Source of the DNA: Piper betle
Taxonomy: Eukaryota; Streptophyta; Magnoliopsida; Piperales; Piperaceae
Direction of reading: 5' to 3'
Length of the DNA stretch: 64,000 nt
Assembly: GCA_033002965.1 (NCBI GenBank)
Contig: JAURVB010000674.1
Location: forward strand, 62,001-126,000
The position numbers and the translations under genes were made by a program. The first letter of the stretch is position 1. Each line of letters opens with the position of its first letter. This document shows, one piece after another, positions 1 through 11,703 of the stretch. Under the pieces are notes generated by a model that saw only the letters and a program-made list of their open reading frames with translations, ran no database searches and was not told where the DNA came from.

Positions 1-3000
1 AGCTTTTAAACCAATAAATGAACTATTTTAAAAAATAATAATAAATATTTCTTTCATAGTTAATAACAACAAAACTTTTAACAAATAATATTCTTTGATC
101 ATAAGACATTTTTCTATCAATTAAATTGCAATAGAACCCATAATAAAATATTTTTTTGACTATTATTATTAAAAATATAATAAAAATAACATAGGTACCA
201 CTTCTTTCCATCTTTATTTTTTCCGAAATTGCCTATTTTTATTTGAATTTATTTATTATTATCATTTATTTATTGTGAGACAGGAGTCTCAAAATAAGTT
301 AATCTCAATTTTTTAATAAATCACCTTATTAAATGCATGCATTGTGTGGGAGTCGTGGCTATAGTTTATTTTACGGGGCGAGTTGGCTCAAGAGGGGGTT
401 CTCGTGGTAAAAAACCCAAACCACCTCTGATTCGCGATCAAAATTTTTCAGGGTTTTTCTCCACCACATGCCACTCGCCGCCACCACGAGTGCATTGTCG
501 CCGCTGTGCCAGTGCGTCGTCATCGTTGATAGCCCCATCCCCTTCCTTGTGATTAATTTTATCTCCACTGCTGCCCCTCACCAATCCCACCCCGCCTTCC
601 TTCGTGAGCGGTTGTCATCATCGGCACCCAACCAAGTGAGCAAAGCACCCATATTTGTCATCATGTGATATTCCTTTTTACATTTTAGGAAATTAATTAA
701 GCAAAATTATTTTTTTCCCATTGTTTTATTTGTTCCATTTTAGTAGTAATGCAGGTGCTGCAAATATAAAGAGTTGGTTAATAACAGCGTGCATGCCCAA
801 ATCTGGAGTATGTGAGCGGTGAACGCTTTCGTTTTTTACCTGTGGTGATGCTCTATTTGTGTCTTAAAAGCACGATTGCCATTGATGTTACTCACTAGTT
901 CATCCATGAGATAGAAATGGAGAACACTTATATATCAATGACATTTGCTTTTAACTTTTTGTGTTGTTTGGACCTATTCAATTAGTGAGTAATGACAATC
1001 ATGCTTGTAAGTGATAAACGAACAACGCCACTTGTAAGAGCAATAGCATTCATTCATCGCTCAAACTCCCAGTTTGGACGCGCACACATATTATAGCCCA
1101 ATTCTTTGCATTTGGAGTACCTTTATTGCTCTCCACAAGAAAAAAAAACAAACAATAAAATTGAATAACAAAAAACAAAAAAACATCCAATTTTATTTAA
1201 TTAACTACTGAAATTTTAAAAAGGATGTTGATATGAATTTAATATAATGGCAAATTTACTAATCGTAATCAAGTAATATAATGATAAATAGAATATCAAT
1301 CCCACATAGCATAATTATTTACTCAATTAAAATTATTTAAAGAGGAAACAAATTTTTATGATTTTTATTTAGCTAAATTCTAATCTCAAATAAATTCTAA
1401 AATAAAATAAAAGGAAAAGAATAGTCTAATCTAAAGTTAAAGTTTTCTCAATATGTGAATAATATGTTAGATACTCAAATCCCCTTAAACCAATTAAGCA
1501 ACAAAATAATTATAATCATAGAATTAACTATTGCACTTCATGAGACTCTAGAATTTATAATATATAACTACCCATTTTGATACACTGATTAATTACATTA
1601 AATCTCCCCAATGTTAGTTACCTTTTCGGTTGATTACTCTTCATTAATTTAATATAATCAATAAACATTTAGATTCATGAATTCCTTACTATTAAACCCC
1701 TCACATTCAATGTACAATTTATATTGACCCATAAACTTCTTACAACTCCTAGTCAGGATAATGTATTCAATTTATGGATGCATCATATAAATCTTCCAGA
1801 TAGAGTATAATCAATTTATCATTTAATTAATAATTTAAAACAAAGCTCCATCTCAGACCTCACAACGCTTCAACAATTAATCAAATAAATAAAAATATTA
1901 GATATAATAGAATACGACTCTAATGAAGAAAATTATAATTAAATTTCAAATAAAATAGGCCTAAGGTTTATCTCCTCCTTAGCATAATAAAATTTACTCC
2001 ATAAAATAAGAAAATAAAATCAGAAACTAAGGAGTACATGAACAATTCAAAATAATAAAACCAATAAATCAAGATTAAAAAATACACTATTTTGAATTGT
2101 TAATCTCCTCCATTTAATTTTTCTTTGAGAAATCGAAAAACATTCGAGAAGAGCCTCTAAAAGAAATTTCCTAATTTCATATACGAATAAACTCTTTTAT
2201 AGTTTACCTCAGGGTAGTCGGTTTAAAAATTTTAGATATTTTCCAAACTTTTCCCGCGAGAGAGCCGCGGCCTTCAGAACAGGGGCCAATCAATTGGGCG
2301 GCTCTCACTCAAAATCACGTTCTCTTCTTTTCTTTCACTGTTTCTAAATTCTGGTGCTACAGATCCAAATTTGACCAATCAGGTGCTTCTCATTTTCAGC
2401 TCTTTCATTATTGTTCAAATAACCAATCAGGTGTTTTTCTCTATTTCCAGCAACAATTATTGTTGTTCAAATGACCACTATCGTTTCTTTCTCCAAAATT
2501 GACGAGCAAGATTATTCCCCATTAAATTGATTTTGCTTCGCTTTCTTCGACTTTAGCGCTCCAATCTATTTCAAATACTCAACATAGATTAAAATTAAAT
2601 TAATATCCTCTATAAAAAATAAAATAATAATTTTTAAATAAAAACTTAAATCTCTTGAACTAATAATAATAACTAAAAATACAATAACATACCAAAAACT
2701 CTCAATAACTAAATATTATTAAGCACACAAGTGTGGGTAAAATATATGTAAAATAAACAATTATAAGATATCACTAAATGGCAGAGATGGATTTGATTGG
2801 GCATCAATAACAGCAATGGCTCACGGCCTACGAGGGGAGGGAGGGGGTGTCGTTGGTGATTGACAATAGTGGCGATGAGCGGATGATTTAATTATTAATT
2901 AATGAGAGGATGAGGGGGATATTAGCGCTAACGATGCATTAGAGATAACGATGATGTAAGAATGGTAGTGACGATGCACTAGGGACGATAGTAACAATGT

Positions 3001-4508
3001 ATCGGAGAAAAAACCCTAGAAACACTCTCATTAGAGAGTCCTCGGATTTATAGTTGTTTTTTTTATTATATATTTTTTGAAGTTAGACTAACCCAACTGC
3101 TTAAACCCATTCATGAGCCAACTCCCTCCCCTTTGTAAAATAAAATTTTGGGGAATCTAACCATTATCAAAAATATAGTACACGCCCTCCCTATCACACA
3201 TAATAAATGATAAATGATACTCGTCCCCCTTATATATAATAAATAAAATTAAATACCTCTTGTAGGTAATTGTCTCAAAAGAAAAATTATAGTTGGAGCA
3301 TAAATTCCATGAAAAAGGGAAAATAAAAGATTAACGATTGATCGCACGTCAAAATTATCTTGTTCATTTTTATTTTATTTTTTTAACATTTTAAATCCAT
3401 TTTGATATTTATTACCTCATAGTTTACCTCTTGATCAACTAACCACCGGGAGATTTATTGGTAAAATATTGATTTAAAGATCTTGAATCTGAGTAAAGGT
3501 GGTAGTAGTTCATCATTCGTCTTTTAAATACAGTCTTTCACTCGAAAACAATACAATTAGGGTCACATTGAGGGGAAATGTGATTGATTATAATATAAAT
3601 TATTTCTTTTCAAATATTTTGGGTCAAGATGTCATGTCAATCTTCGAAATGCAACCCAATTTGAAAGATAGAATCTAAATAAATAAAAATATATATTTAA
3701 AATGGCTTAATTTGTTGTTTTTTTATTTTATGCTGTATTTTAATTAGTTAAATGCTATAATTTTAACGAAAACCCGTTTCTTCACTGCCCTTTTATTAAC
3801 AAGAGATAATATGTACGTATTATTTCTTAGCTTTATTAGTTCTTTCGATATTTAATAAAAGAAAAGAAACCTGATTTCTAACTAGCCAGCATGAAAGAGA
3901 TGAAATGATTATGTATTATCATACTACCCAGGATAACAATAATTACGCATTGTAACAAGCGATAATTACGCATATCCCCAATAATCATGCATTATCATGG
4001 ATAACAATGAAATTATATAACGACACATTATAAGGAACTTTTTGTAAAAAAAAAAGATGGTAAAATCTAACAAATACACAGAAATATAATTGCCCAAAAA
4101 TAACACCAAGTACTAGTAAAATGTAAATTTCCAGCCGCAATTTGCACTGAGGGATGTTTCCAAGCTGTCAACTAGGTCATAATCCACTTTAAAAGTGACC
4201 ATAGTAAGTCCTTCTTCGCACAAGTCATAGTCTTGTTTGATGTCATCAACTTGAAATGTTTGCAGCTGCAAAATATTAATTCTTATCAGATAATGGTAAA
4301 ACTACTTATGGTATTAATAGAAAAACAAATAGAAGGGAACATCTATCATCACCCAGAGGTGTTAGGATAGAATAGACTATGACTCAACTGTATATTCACA
4401 AGAATAAATGTATAAACAAAAAAAGAAAGAAAATAAATAAATAAACAAAAATTGCAGGTAATGTAGGTGATGAGGCAAAAATCCATTTTGTTTTGTGCGC
4501 AGGGGAGT
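1..4508. other. AT-rich intergenic DNA, no recognisable gene
   Basis: I see no coding exon with a recognisable family signature. The stretch is mostly AT-rich. A more GC-balanced patch at about 340-660 carries short open frames on both strands, but no motif. A roughly 50-bp imperfect tandem duplication lies near 2377-2472 (each copy contains a CCAATCAGGTG core). Short degenerate repeats of an ACGATG motif occur near 2930-3000. Confidence 0.5.
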
Positions 4509-4749
4509 GATGAAACCATGGTTGCATGAATCAGAATCGGTTTTCCAGGGAATCGTGAATCGGGAATCCGGAATCGGTCTGAATCGGCCAGGAATCGGTT
4601 CAGTTGAATCGGTCTAAATCAGTCATATACAAAAATTTGTCAACTCAGTACAGAAATACCTGAAATACATAATTATATAATTTCTCAACATAAATACACA
4701 AATTCAAGTATTTATACAACAATCACAAAGGTATGTAATTATGACAATA

Positions 4750-4884
4750 CAACGGTAGAGTCCAGCAATATGTTGCTTGAAGCGATATATCCCTCCACTT
4801 ATGGTTTTTCCGCAAAAGTTACAGATGACTTGCTTCTTAGATGCATCAAGTGGTGTGCCATATTCCTATCCAAAATCTATCTTC
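4750..4884 (-). pseudogene. BED zinc-finger fragment of a hAT transposase
   Basis: Read on the minus strand, this stretch encodes a segment with the core CNFCGKTISGGIYRFKQH, a Cys-x2-Cys followed by the conserved Arg-Phe-Lys-x-His of plant BED fingers. It is preceded by a Glu-Tyr-Gly-Thr-Pro run. BED fingers form the N-terminal DNA-binding domain of many plant hAT transposases, where they contact the element ends. The frame carries a TAG just upstream of the Glu-Tyr-Gly run, at a position where a Trp codon would be expected. No dimerisation or catalytic domain follows, so the fragment is inactive. It lies inside the element at 4517-6014 and reads in the direction expected if the GC-rich right half is the old 5' side. 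Confidence 0.75.
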
Positions 4885-5286
4885 CATGTGACTGATATCT
4901 CGAAATTTTGATAACTTCAAATGACTCTGTAGTTATATTTGCAGCAAACTGAACACCAAGGCAAAGACAATTAACTGCAAAAACCGTCAATTACAGTTCC
5001 TAAAAACCCTAGCATATCAATACTAGCACACCAAAAAAATTCATCATCAATCAAACCACTACCAAGCAAATTTTCAAGACTTCCAAGCTATATTAGCACA
5101 TCACAATGTGCACATCACGATTTGCACATAGCACATACTCGCACATCACAATTTACCGCACGCACAAAATTTCAATTTGGACATCACAACTTGCACTTCA
5201 TATTAATCAATTAGAACATCATAGATAACAATTTGCACATCACAATATTCAATTTCAATAAAAAAATCTAAATTTACCCAAATTTT

Positions 5287-5735
5287 CGGTCGGAGGCGCG
5301 GCGGAGGGCGGAGCTAGAGGTCGGAATCGGGCGGCGGTGGCGTGGCTGGGACGGAGCTGAGGTCGGACGGCGGTGGCGTGGTCGGAAGGTCGGGCGGAGC
5401 GTTGAACGGCGGAATCGCAACAGAAGCGTCGGACGGCGGAAGCTGAGTTCGGAATCGGGCGCAGCGTCGGACGGCGGTGGGGTGGTCAGAAGGTCGGGCG
5501 TAGCGTCGGACGGTGGAATCGCGGCGGAAGCATGGCGTAAGCGCGGCGGAAGCGTCGGACGGCGGAAGCTGAGTTCGGAATCGGGCGCAGCGTCGGCAGC
5601 GGAATCGCGGCGGAGGGCGGAGCTGAGGTCGGAATCGGGCGGCGGTGGCGTGGTCGGACGGAGCTGAGGTCGGACGGCGGAAGCGCGGCGGAGGGTGGCG
5701 GAGCGAACGCGGCGGCGGAATCAGGGGGAGAGGGG
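5287..5735. repeat. GC-rich degenerate minisatellite inside the hAT element
   Basis: About 450 bp built from recurring blocks such as GCGTCGGACGGCGG and GTCGGAATCGGGCGG in varying order. It is sharply GC-rich against AT-rich surroundings. Open frames crossing it arise from composition and repetition and show no protein signature. It probably derives from the 5' leader region of the parent hAT element. Confidence 0.6.
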
Positions 5736-6181
5736 TTTGATTTTAGGTTTTAAAATCCAAATTACCATTTTACCCATGCTTAAATAATTTAATAAAAATC
5801 ATACCTAGGGTATTTTGGTAATTTTGTAAAAAACCGATTCCGATTTAAATCGGCCTATTCCGATTCCGAGTTAAATCGGTCGGAATCGGCCGAAAATCGT
5901 CGATTCATGACCCGATTCGGGCTGACCGAGTCGGCCCGAAATCGGATCGGCGCGATGCCGATCCGATTTAAATCGGCCGATGCCGCACGGAATCGGCCGA
6001 TTCGTGCATCCGAGGATGAAACCTGTATAAAGGAATCTGATAACTAGGCTATCGACTCCATCAATGGAGCCGTATAAACCTTTTAATACTCAAGTTTGAA
6101 GAAGCAAAAGTAGCTCAGGTAAAAGCAAAACAAAGATTTCTATTTAATGTAATGATAATAAAATCCATATATGTCATCCTT

Positions 6182-6213
<32 letters not shown>

Positions 6214-6215
<2 letters not shown>

Positions 6216-6902
6216 GTCCCTCTATGGTGCGCTGCATGGTTTTGCAGCGCACCATGCGATGCATTAACGAGAGCCGCTGGATCAAAATCCAGCGGCTCTC
6301 ATTCAATCCACCCACCACCTTTTGATGTACCCGCTTACCCGCCGGACACGCCCTCCACGCTCGCGACCGCCCCGCCCACCGTGCCACTGCCCGCCGCTGT
6401 GCGACCGCCCCCTCCTCCCCTGCCTTCCACCCCCAGCCGAGGCCCCCGTCCACCGCCCTCCTCCCCCCGCCCGGCCATTGCCTACCGCTGCAGATACAAC
6501 ACCAACCCCCCCCCTCTGCCACGGTGGCAGAGGAGGGGTTGGTGGGGCGCCCGCTAGGGGCGGAGGGCCGCCGAATCGGGCGATGGCGGAGTGCGGGGGG
6601 GTGGGAATCGGCGGTGGCAGAGGGGAGGGGGTTGGTGTTGCATCCGCGGCGGCGGACAATGGCCGGGCAGGGGGAGGAGGGCGGTGGACCGGGGCCCCGG
6701 CTGGGGGCGGAAGGCAGGGGGGTGCGCCACGGCGGCGGGCGGTGGCGCAGCGATCGCGGGAGAGGGGCGGGGCGGTCGCGGGCGGGCGAGGCAGGGCGGG
6801 TCCATCAAAGGGTAGTGGGTGGATTGAACGAGAGCCGCTAGATTCTCGTTAATACAGTGCATGGTGTGCTGCAAAACCATGCAGCGCACCATAACAAATT
6901 TC
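6214..6902. mobile_element. GC-armed foldback (inverted-repeat) element
   Basis: The element is bounded on both sides by TA dinucleotide runs (about 6196-6214 and 6903-6922). Its two ends are inverted copies: left, from about 6220, TATGGTGCGCTGCATGG...; right, read inward on the minus strand from about 6893, the same sequence with few changes, continuing through TTAACGAGAGCCGCT. Each terminus contains its own small palindrome (GGTGCGCTGCATGG / GCAGCGCACC). The interior is very GC-rich and also folds back: GCCCGGCCATTG at about 6470 has its reverse complement at about 6655, and a perfect CCTCTGCCAC/GTGGCAGAGG dyad sits near 6521. No transposase is encoded. The target duplication cannot be read because the insertion lies in a TA run. 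Several overlapping open frames here are compositional. Confidence 0.7.
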
Positions 6903-7447
6903 TATATATATATATATATATAACATTATATAATTAAAAAATCCCAATGATTAATATAATTAAAAAACTATTAAAATTAAGATATTGTCCTTCATCAATC
7001 TCCTTTGATGGAAAAAAACTTGTCCTTGGGTTTTGAAAAAGTCAATTTTAAAAATCTATTGTTTAGGTAGAGTAAATTGAGCGGATGGAGATAGTTGTTT
7101 AGGTAGAGTAAATTGGGACAAAATTTAAGACGTTTCGCTTGTGATGTCACAGTTGAAAGGGCAGGCTTGTGGACACCAAAATAACAAGAGGTACATTCGT
7201 ACTCTCCAATTGAAGAGTTTGACCAACAAGCCACATGGCATAAAATCTATCAAAACATTCATTAAATTCTAACAGACGTTGACCATAAGCTTTCGTAACC
7301 TTCTTGCCGACTATTATAATCCCTCAATGCTTACAAAATAAGATCAAGTTAATCCTTTATTTTTTGAAGACTAGAAGTCTCAAATTTATTATAGTGTAAC
7401 TCGCCTTCTAAAGTGCAAGAGTGTTAATGATAAAAAGATTTGAGTCT

Positions 7448-8064
7448 AAAGGTGCTAATTGAGCGAGCGAGCCGAGCTCAACTTGTATTCGAATTCGGCT
7501 AGAATAATTCGAAATTCATTTGAACTCGACTTAAAATAGAACGAATTTTGAAAATACATATTTAAGTTTGACTCGAATATCTTTTATGTATTCGAGTTTG
7601 ACTCGAGCTCGAATATACTTAAACTATTTAATTTTTCCGATCTTGAACCCAACTCGTTCGTGAGCTCAAAACCGGCTCAATTAAAAACTAAAAGTACCTC
7701 AATTAAAAAAATGCAATCAATGTGGATTGAACCCACAACCTTGAGGTCATCAACTTGAATACTTATCATCTCAACTATCTCACTTCTTTATTATTATATT
7801 GTATATATTGTATATATAAATAAATAAATAAATAAATAAAATATAATATAAAAATTATATTATTATATTATTTTATCGAATCGAGTTCGAGTCGAGCTAC
7901 AAGTAGAGTTCGAATTATAACTAAGTCGAGTCGAGTCAGACACGACGTTTGGCTCGTAAGATTCGAGTTCGAGCTCAAATATTTAAATGCCGAGTTTCGA
8001 GTCGAGTCAAACTAAGCCAAACGTTAAATACTTACGAGCTAACTCGTTCACTTAGCAACCCTAA
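7448..8064. mobile_element. hAT-like MITE, about 617 bp
   Basis: The termini are imperfect inverted repeats: the left end reads GGTGCTAATTGAGCGAG and the right end, on the minus strand, GGGTTGCTAAGTGAACGAG. The flanks are TTGAGTCT (7440-7447) and TTGAGTCC (8065-8072), a 7-of-8 match consistent with an 8-bp target duplication. The subterminal zones are dense in GAGTCGAG and GAGCTCGA motifs in both orientations. There is no coding capacity. The centre holds a TAAATAAATAAATA microsatellite and a tRNA-like promoter segment. Confidence 0.65.
7712..7780 (-). repeat. tRNA-like (SINE head?) segment with pol III box similarity
   Basis: On the minus strand, TAGTTGAGATGA at 7767-7778 resembles a pol III A box. 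GGTTCAATCC at 7723-7732 matches the B-box consensus (GGTTCRANNCC type). They are about 34 bases apart, a spacing typical of tRNA genes and SINE heads. The segment lies in the centre of the MITE at 7448-8064. I see no full cloverleaf and call it a tRNA-derived or SINE-head remnant with low confidence. Confidence 0.3.
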
Positions 8065-8072
8065 TTGAGTCC

Positions 8073-9152
8073 CATCATAATATGAATAATCCATCTCAAA
8101 GTAATAATTAAAACATATTTTTTGGAGTCATGATCAAATAGATTAATCACCTAAGAACACGAGATAGCAATAACTTGATTTCAGCTTAAACACCAAGGAA
8201 AAATAACCTGCAACAATGTTTGATTATGTCATGGCAAAGACAAGTTGCGGCTAAACATACTCTAACGCGACTTGACGTTGCTCAATGAAAAACCAAATAG
8301 AAATATAGATCGATATATATGCCAAAGTTGTCGCCCTTAGCAAGGGTTAATGTCGATCTGTACCAGTTCAAGGCTTCCTGTACGCAGCATTGTATGGTTG
8401 CCAACAACAGGTCCAAGCTGTCACCTTTAGATCAACTCGAGATCAGCGAACGCAGCCACAAGCAATCTGACCAGCAGCACCGATTGATGTCGCCAAAATT
8501 GGTGTCGAAGATGGCAATTCATGTGATGATGTCACCAATCAGTCACAATAGGTTGCTGACCAAAATTGATGTCGCCGATCAGTCGGCAAAACAGAACTTG
8601 CAATAGGCAACACTTACGAATTAAAACAAGCAATTAGAAGATCTTGCTTCTTCAAAATTTCAGACTTGACTTGGGTAGAATTGCAAGGAAGGGACAAACA
8701 GCCACCAAAACAATGTCTACCTTCGCAAGGATTGCAAAGTTTTTTATGTCGCCTTGGTGTTGGAGATTCAGGCGGCACAAATCTGATAAGAAAGTTTGTT
8801 GCGTGATGAATCCAGAAGTTGTAGATGGTGGTGTTGGGGCAGTGGTGGGGAAGATAAATCATAATCTGTAGAGCTGAAGAGCATACAGATTGGATGAAGG
8901 TGGTGATGGCCAAACACAAGACAAAACCTTAAGAAAAAAAACCAAGGCTCTGAATACGAATTGATAGAACCTGTGATCTGAAATTGATAGTTAGGAAGTA
9001 GGACCTAACGATGAAATCTTTATTCTCTTTAAACTCAGGCTTGAACAAGCAATAGAGCAAACAAGAAGAAGGAAAACTAGCAGCGACGTGTGGGTAATGA
9101 AAAAAATCCAGAACTTTATTTCAACATAATAGTCATAACATGTCGTCCTTCA

Positions 9153-9231
<79 letters not shown>

Positions 9232-10337
9232 CATAACATAACATAACTTAATTAAAAAAACCACAATGATCAATATATCCCTACCAATGATGTCAGAAAT
9301 AAACTAAATAATAATTGACTAAAATACTACTGGTTACTAAAACTTAAAGAAGGATTAAATAAGCTAAGTAAAACTCATACTATGAAACTTCTAATGTTTA
9401 TTCTAATATAAATAAAAAACTATTAAAATTAAAATATTGTCCTTCGTCAAGAAATCAATTGGAAATCAAGGGCAGATTATGGAAGACCAATTGGGGGTGT
9501 TCTCCGAAACTTAAAAGGATATGCAATCCAATAAGAATCAATATCATTGTGACCATGGTTTATGAAATCACATTTTTTTATAGATGAAGGAATAAAATAA
9601 ACCCTCCACCTATTGACAAAAGTTCTCAATTTGAAAATGATCTAGTCAAAGAAAGAACTGAAGGAAACCGTCCCACTCTACCTGCCAAAATCTTCTCATC
9701 GGAGGAAGGATATGTCCTTCACCTTGTCATTTTCTCAGTATTCCATCATTTGTTTGTAAAAGATATCAACTAACAGCAAACAAAATCGGTAAGTCCTATA
9801 AGGTGGTAATGATGAAAGCAATCAACCAATAACATGAAATCCACGCTGCTGATCCCATCCCGGCTTGGATATAAGGTGGTAATGATGATGATGACGACGA
9901 CAAGAACGACACAGGTTCCATCATAATAAGCTTCTGCAAAGTGAAAAATTCAATTGTTTGGAGTCCATGGCTTCAGCACAAATCACAAATATCAACTACA
10001 CCTTATTATCCTGACTAAGCGCTAAGCAGAGTCTAAAGCATGAATCTTTATCACCAATTGATTGATTTTACATCTAAATTTGCCACAAAAAAACCATGCA
10101 AGCAGCTAATTGATAAGCAAGAAAACTAAAACATGTAAATTTCAGAACATAGACAGTTAAAAAAAACTGAGAAAAAGTAACTGAATTCAATCAAATTACC
10201 CAAAATCAACACCAACTGACCATGCCTAAATCCCAACAAATCGAAATTCCCACAGTTTACAAAATGATACAGCGGTTGTACCATATTAAAACAATTCATA
10301 GGTAGAGACATCAACAAAAAACAAACAAAAAAGCCAA
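8073..10337. other. Intergenic or intronic DNA, no recognisable exon
   Basis: No family signature was found on either strand. The open frames at 8319-8919 are short and lack homology signals. A GATGATGATGACGACGAC microsatellite-like patch lies near 9882. If the exon at 16600-16830 is real, the part nearest 10337 should be the continuation of its first intron. Confidence 0.4.
9153..9230. repeat. (TA)n microsatellite
   Basis: An almost uninterrupted TA dinucleotide tract of about 75 bp, followed by short ACATA repeats. It marks no gene. Confidence 0.95.
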
Positions 10338-10342
10338 AGAAG

Positions 10343-10783
10343 TGTTGGAAATTCGACATAAATATATACATGAATCAGGAATTGTATCATATGTTATTAT
10401 ATAAGGTTGGCTAAATTAAATTGATCTACTAAAGTTTAGAGTTATGAGCTATAAATTAAAGTGTGGAATTTAATGAGAAAAGTGTGGAATTTAATGTGTA
10501 GATACCTTTTCATAAATTCTCTTTCGTAATGGGTGGAATTGAATTTATAGAACTAAGGCTATAAATAAGGAGGTTATGGTCCCTGAATTCATATCTGGTT
10601 TTCGTTCTGGTATCTCATTGTCCAGAACTTTGGTTTAGAAAACTAGTCTTGAATTTGGAAGATCCAAAACCTAAGTGATCAAAACTCTGATTTCTTTATG
10701 GCTTTAGGTACACTTCCGCTATTTTATTTATCTAGTTTAATTTCTCTCGATGATTTGATATGAAATCTAAATAAAGTCTAACA
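10343..10783 (+). repeat. Copia 5' LTR
   Basis: 441 bp, TG...CA termini, flanked upstream by the target duplication AGAAG. A TATA box (CTATAAATAAGG, about 10560-10571) lies in the second half and would start the genomic RNA. Six mismatches to the 3' LTR were counted by eye. Confidence 0.97.
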
Positions 10784-10785
10784 AG

Positions 10786-10800
10786 CGGCATTAGAGCCAC
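10786..10800 (+). promoter_or_regulatory. Primer-binding site (tRNA-Met type, degenerate)
   Basis: Just downstream of the 5' LTR the sequence GCGGCATTAGAGCC resembles the initiator tRNA-Met complement TGGTATCAGAGC, which primes minus-strand cDNA in most copia elements. The first bases deviate from consensus. Confidence 0.7.
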
Positions 10801-11082
10801 CTTCATATTAAATTATTGAGACTTAGGTTTTATTTTATAAATTTTTGTGGGATTTAATCCCAAAATTTAGGTCCTCTTTTGGTAACATAACATGAGGAAA
10901 ATAAAGTTACAAAAGGTTATAATTTTGGAAACTCCCACATAAAGATATTTTTTATTTTATAACCTTTTAGTTAAGTCATTATTAATATTTTAAAATTTAT
11001 TAAGGACTACAATATGCTGCCAAAGTAGCCTCTTTTGTGGAAATTAATTTATTTTTTAAATATTAAGACAATTATGAGTATT

Positions 11083-11585
11083 TAATTCATGTGGATATTA
11101 ATCGACCAAAAGGAAGGTTAATGTTTGACAAAATTCTATATTCATATGTGGTAATAGGTATGGGACAATTATCAAGTGTCCATGTGGATGATAAATCGGC
11201 CAAAAGGAAGGTTTATTATTTGACAGGATTTATTGTTCATATTTTACTACACTAAAGACTCATTATTGTAATAAATATGAGATAATTATCAGGTTTCCAT
11301 GTGGATAATAAATCGGCCAAAAGGAAGGTTTTTTATCTGACAGGATTTATTATCCATATTTGATTATGACATTAATGTAATAAATATAGGATAATTATCA
11401 GGTTTCCATGTGGATAATAAATCGGCCAAAAGGAAGGTTTTTTATCTGACAGGATTTATTATCCATATTTGATTATGACATTAAAATAATAAATATGAGA
11501 TAATTATTAGGTTTCCATGTGAATGGTAAATCGGCCAAAAGGAAGGTTTATTATTTGACAGGATTTATTATCTATATTTTATTAT
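11083..11585 (+). repeat. Tandem array of about 110-bp units in the copia leader
   Basis: Five imperfect units each contain CCATGTGG, then AAATCGGCCAAAAGGAAGG, then a TTTGACAGGATTTATT block. The CCATGTGG motif recurs near 11087, 11180, 11297, 11405 and 11515, so spacing runs from 93 to 117 bp. The array lies between the primer-binding site and gag, in the untranslated leader where packaging and translation signals normally sit. The first unit is the most diverged. Confidence 0.85.
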
Positions 11586-11703
11586 TGTACTAAGAGTACC
11601 ATTTACAAATTGGTATTTCTGTCCAAAGACTAAATATTGATGTTGTGCTAGGTATCTATTAAAGGGATTAAAAAATTATTAATCTTATTGTGAGCATGTT
11701 GTT

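Larger units (their letters stand above)
4517..6014 (-). mobile_element. Non-autonomous hAT element with 8-bp target duplication
   Basis: The 8-bp direct repeat GATGAAAC lies at 4509-4516 and 6015-6022. It brackets imperfect terminal inverted repeats: the left end starts CATGGTTGCATGAATC and the right end, read inward on the minus strand, starts CTCGGATGCACGAATC (12 of 16 bases match). Both subterminal zones are crowded with the motif AATCGG in both orientations (about 4530-4625 and 5830-6005), as is usual for hAT transposase-binding regions. The only coding remnant is a BED-type zinc finger on the minus strand at 4750-4884. The catalytic hAT domain is absent, so this is a deletion derivative of about 1.5 kb that could move only with a transposase supplied in trans. 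Eight-base duplications are characteristic of the hAT superfamily. Confidence 0.83.

Noticed and set aside
5482..5667. Open frame in the GC-rich block
   Set aside because: It is a repetitive minisatellite inside the hAT derivative; the product is compositional.
6115..6892. Many overlapping GC-rich open frames on both strands
   Set aside because: They are Pro/Gly/Arg-rich low-complexity products of the foldback element, with no motif and no exclusive frame.
11083..11585. Spaced repeats resembling a CRISPR array
   Set aside because: Units are long, diverged and contiguous in a retrotransposon leader of a plant genome; not repeat-spacer structure.
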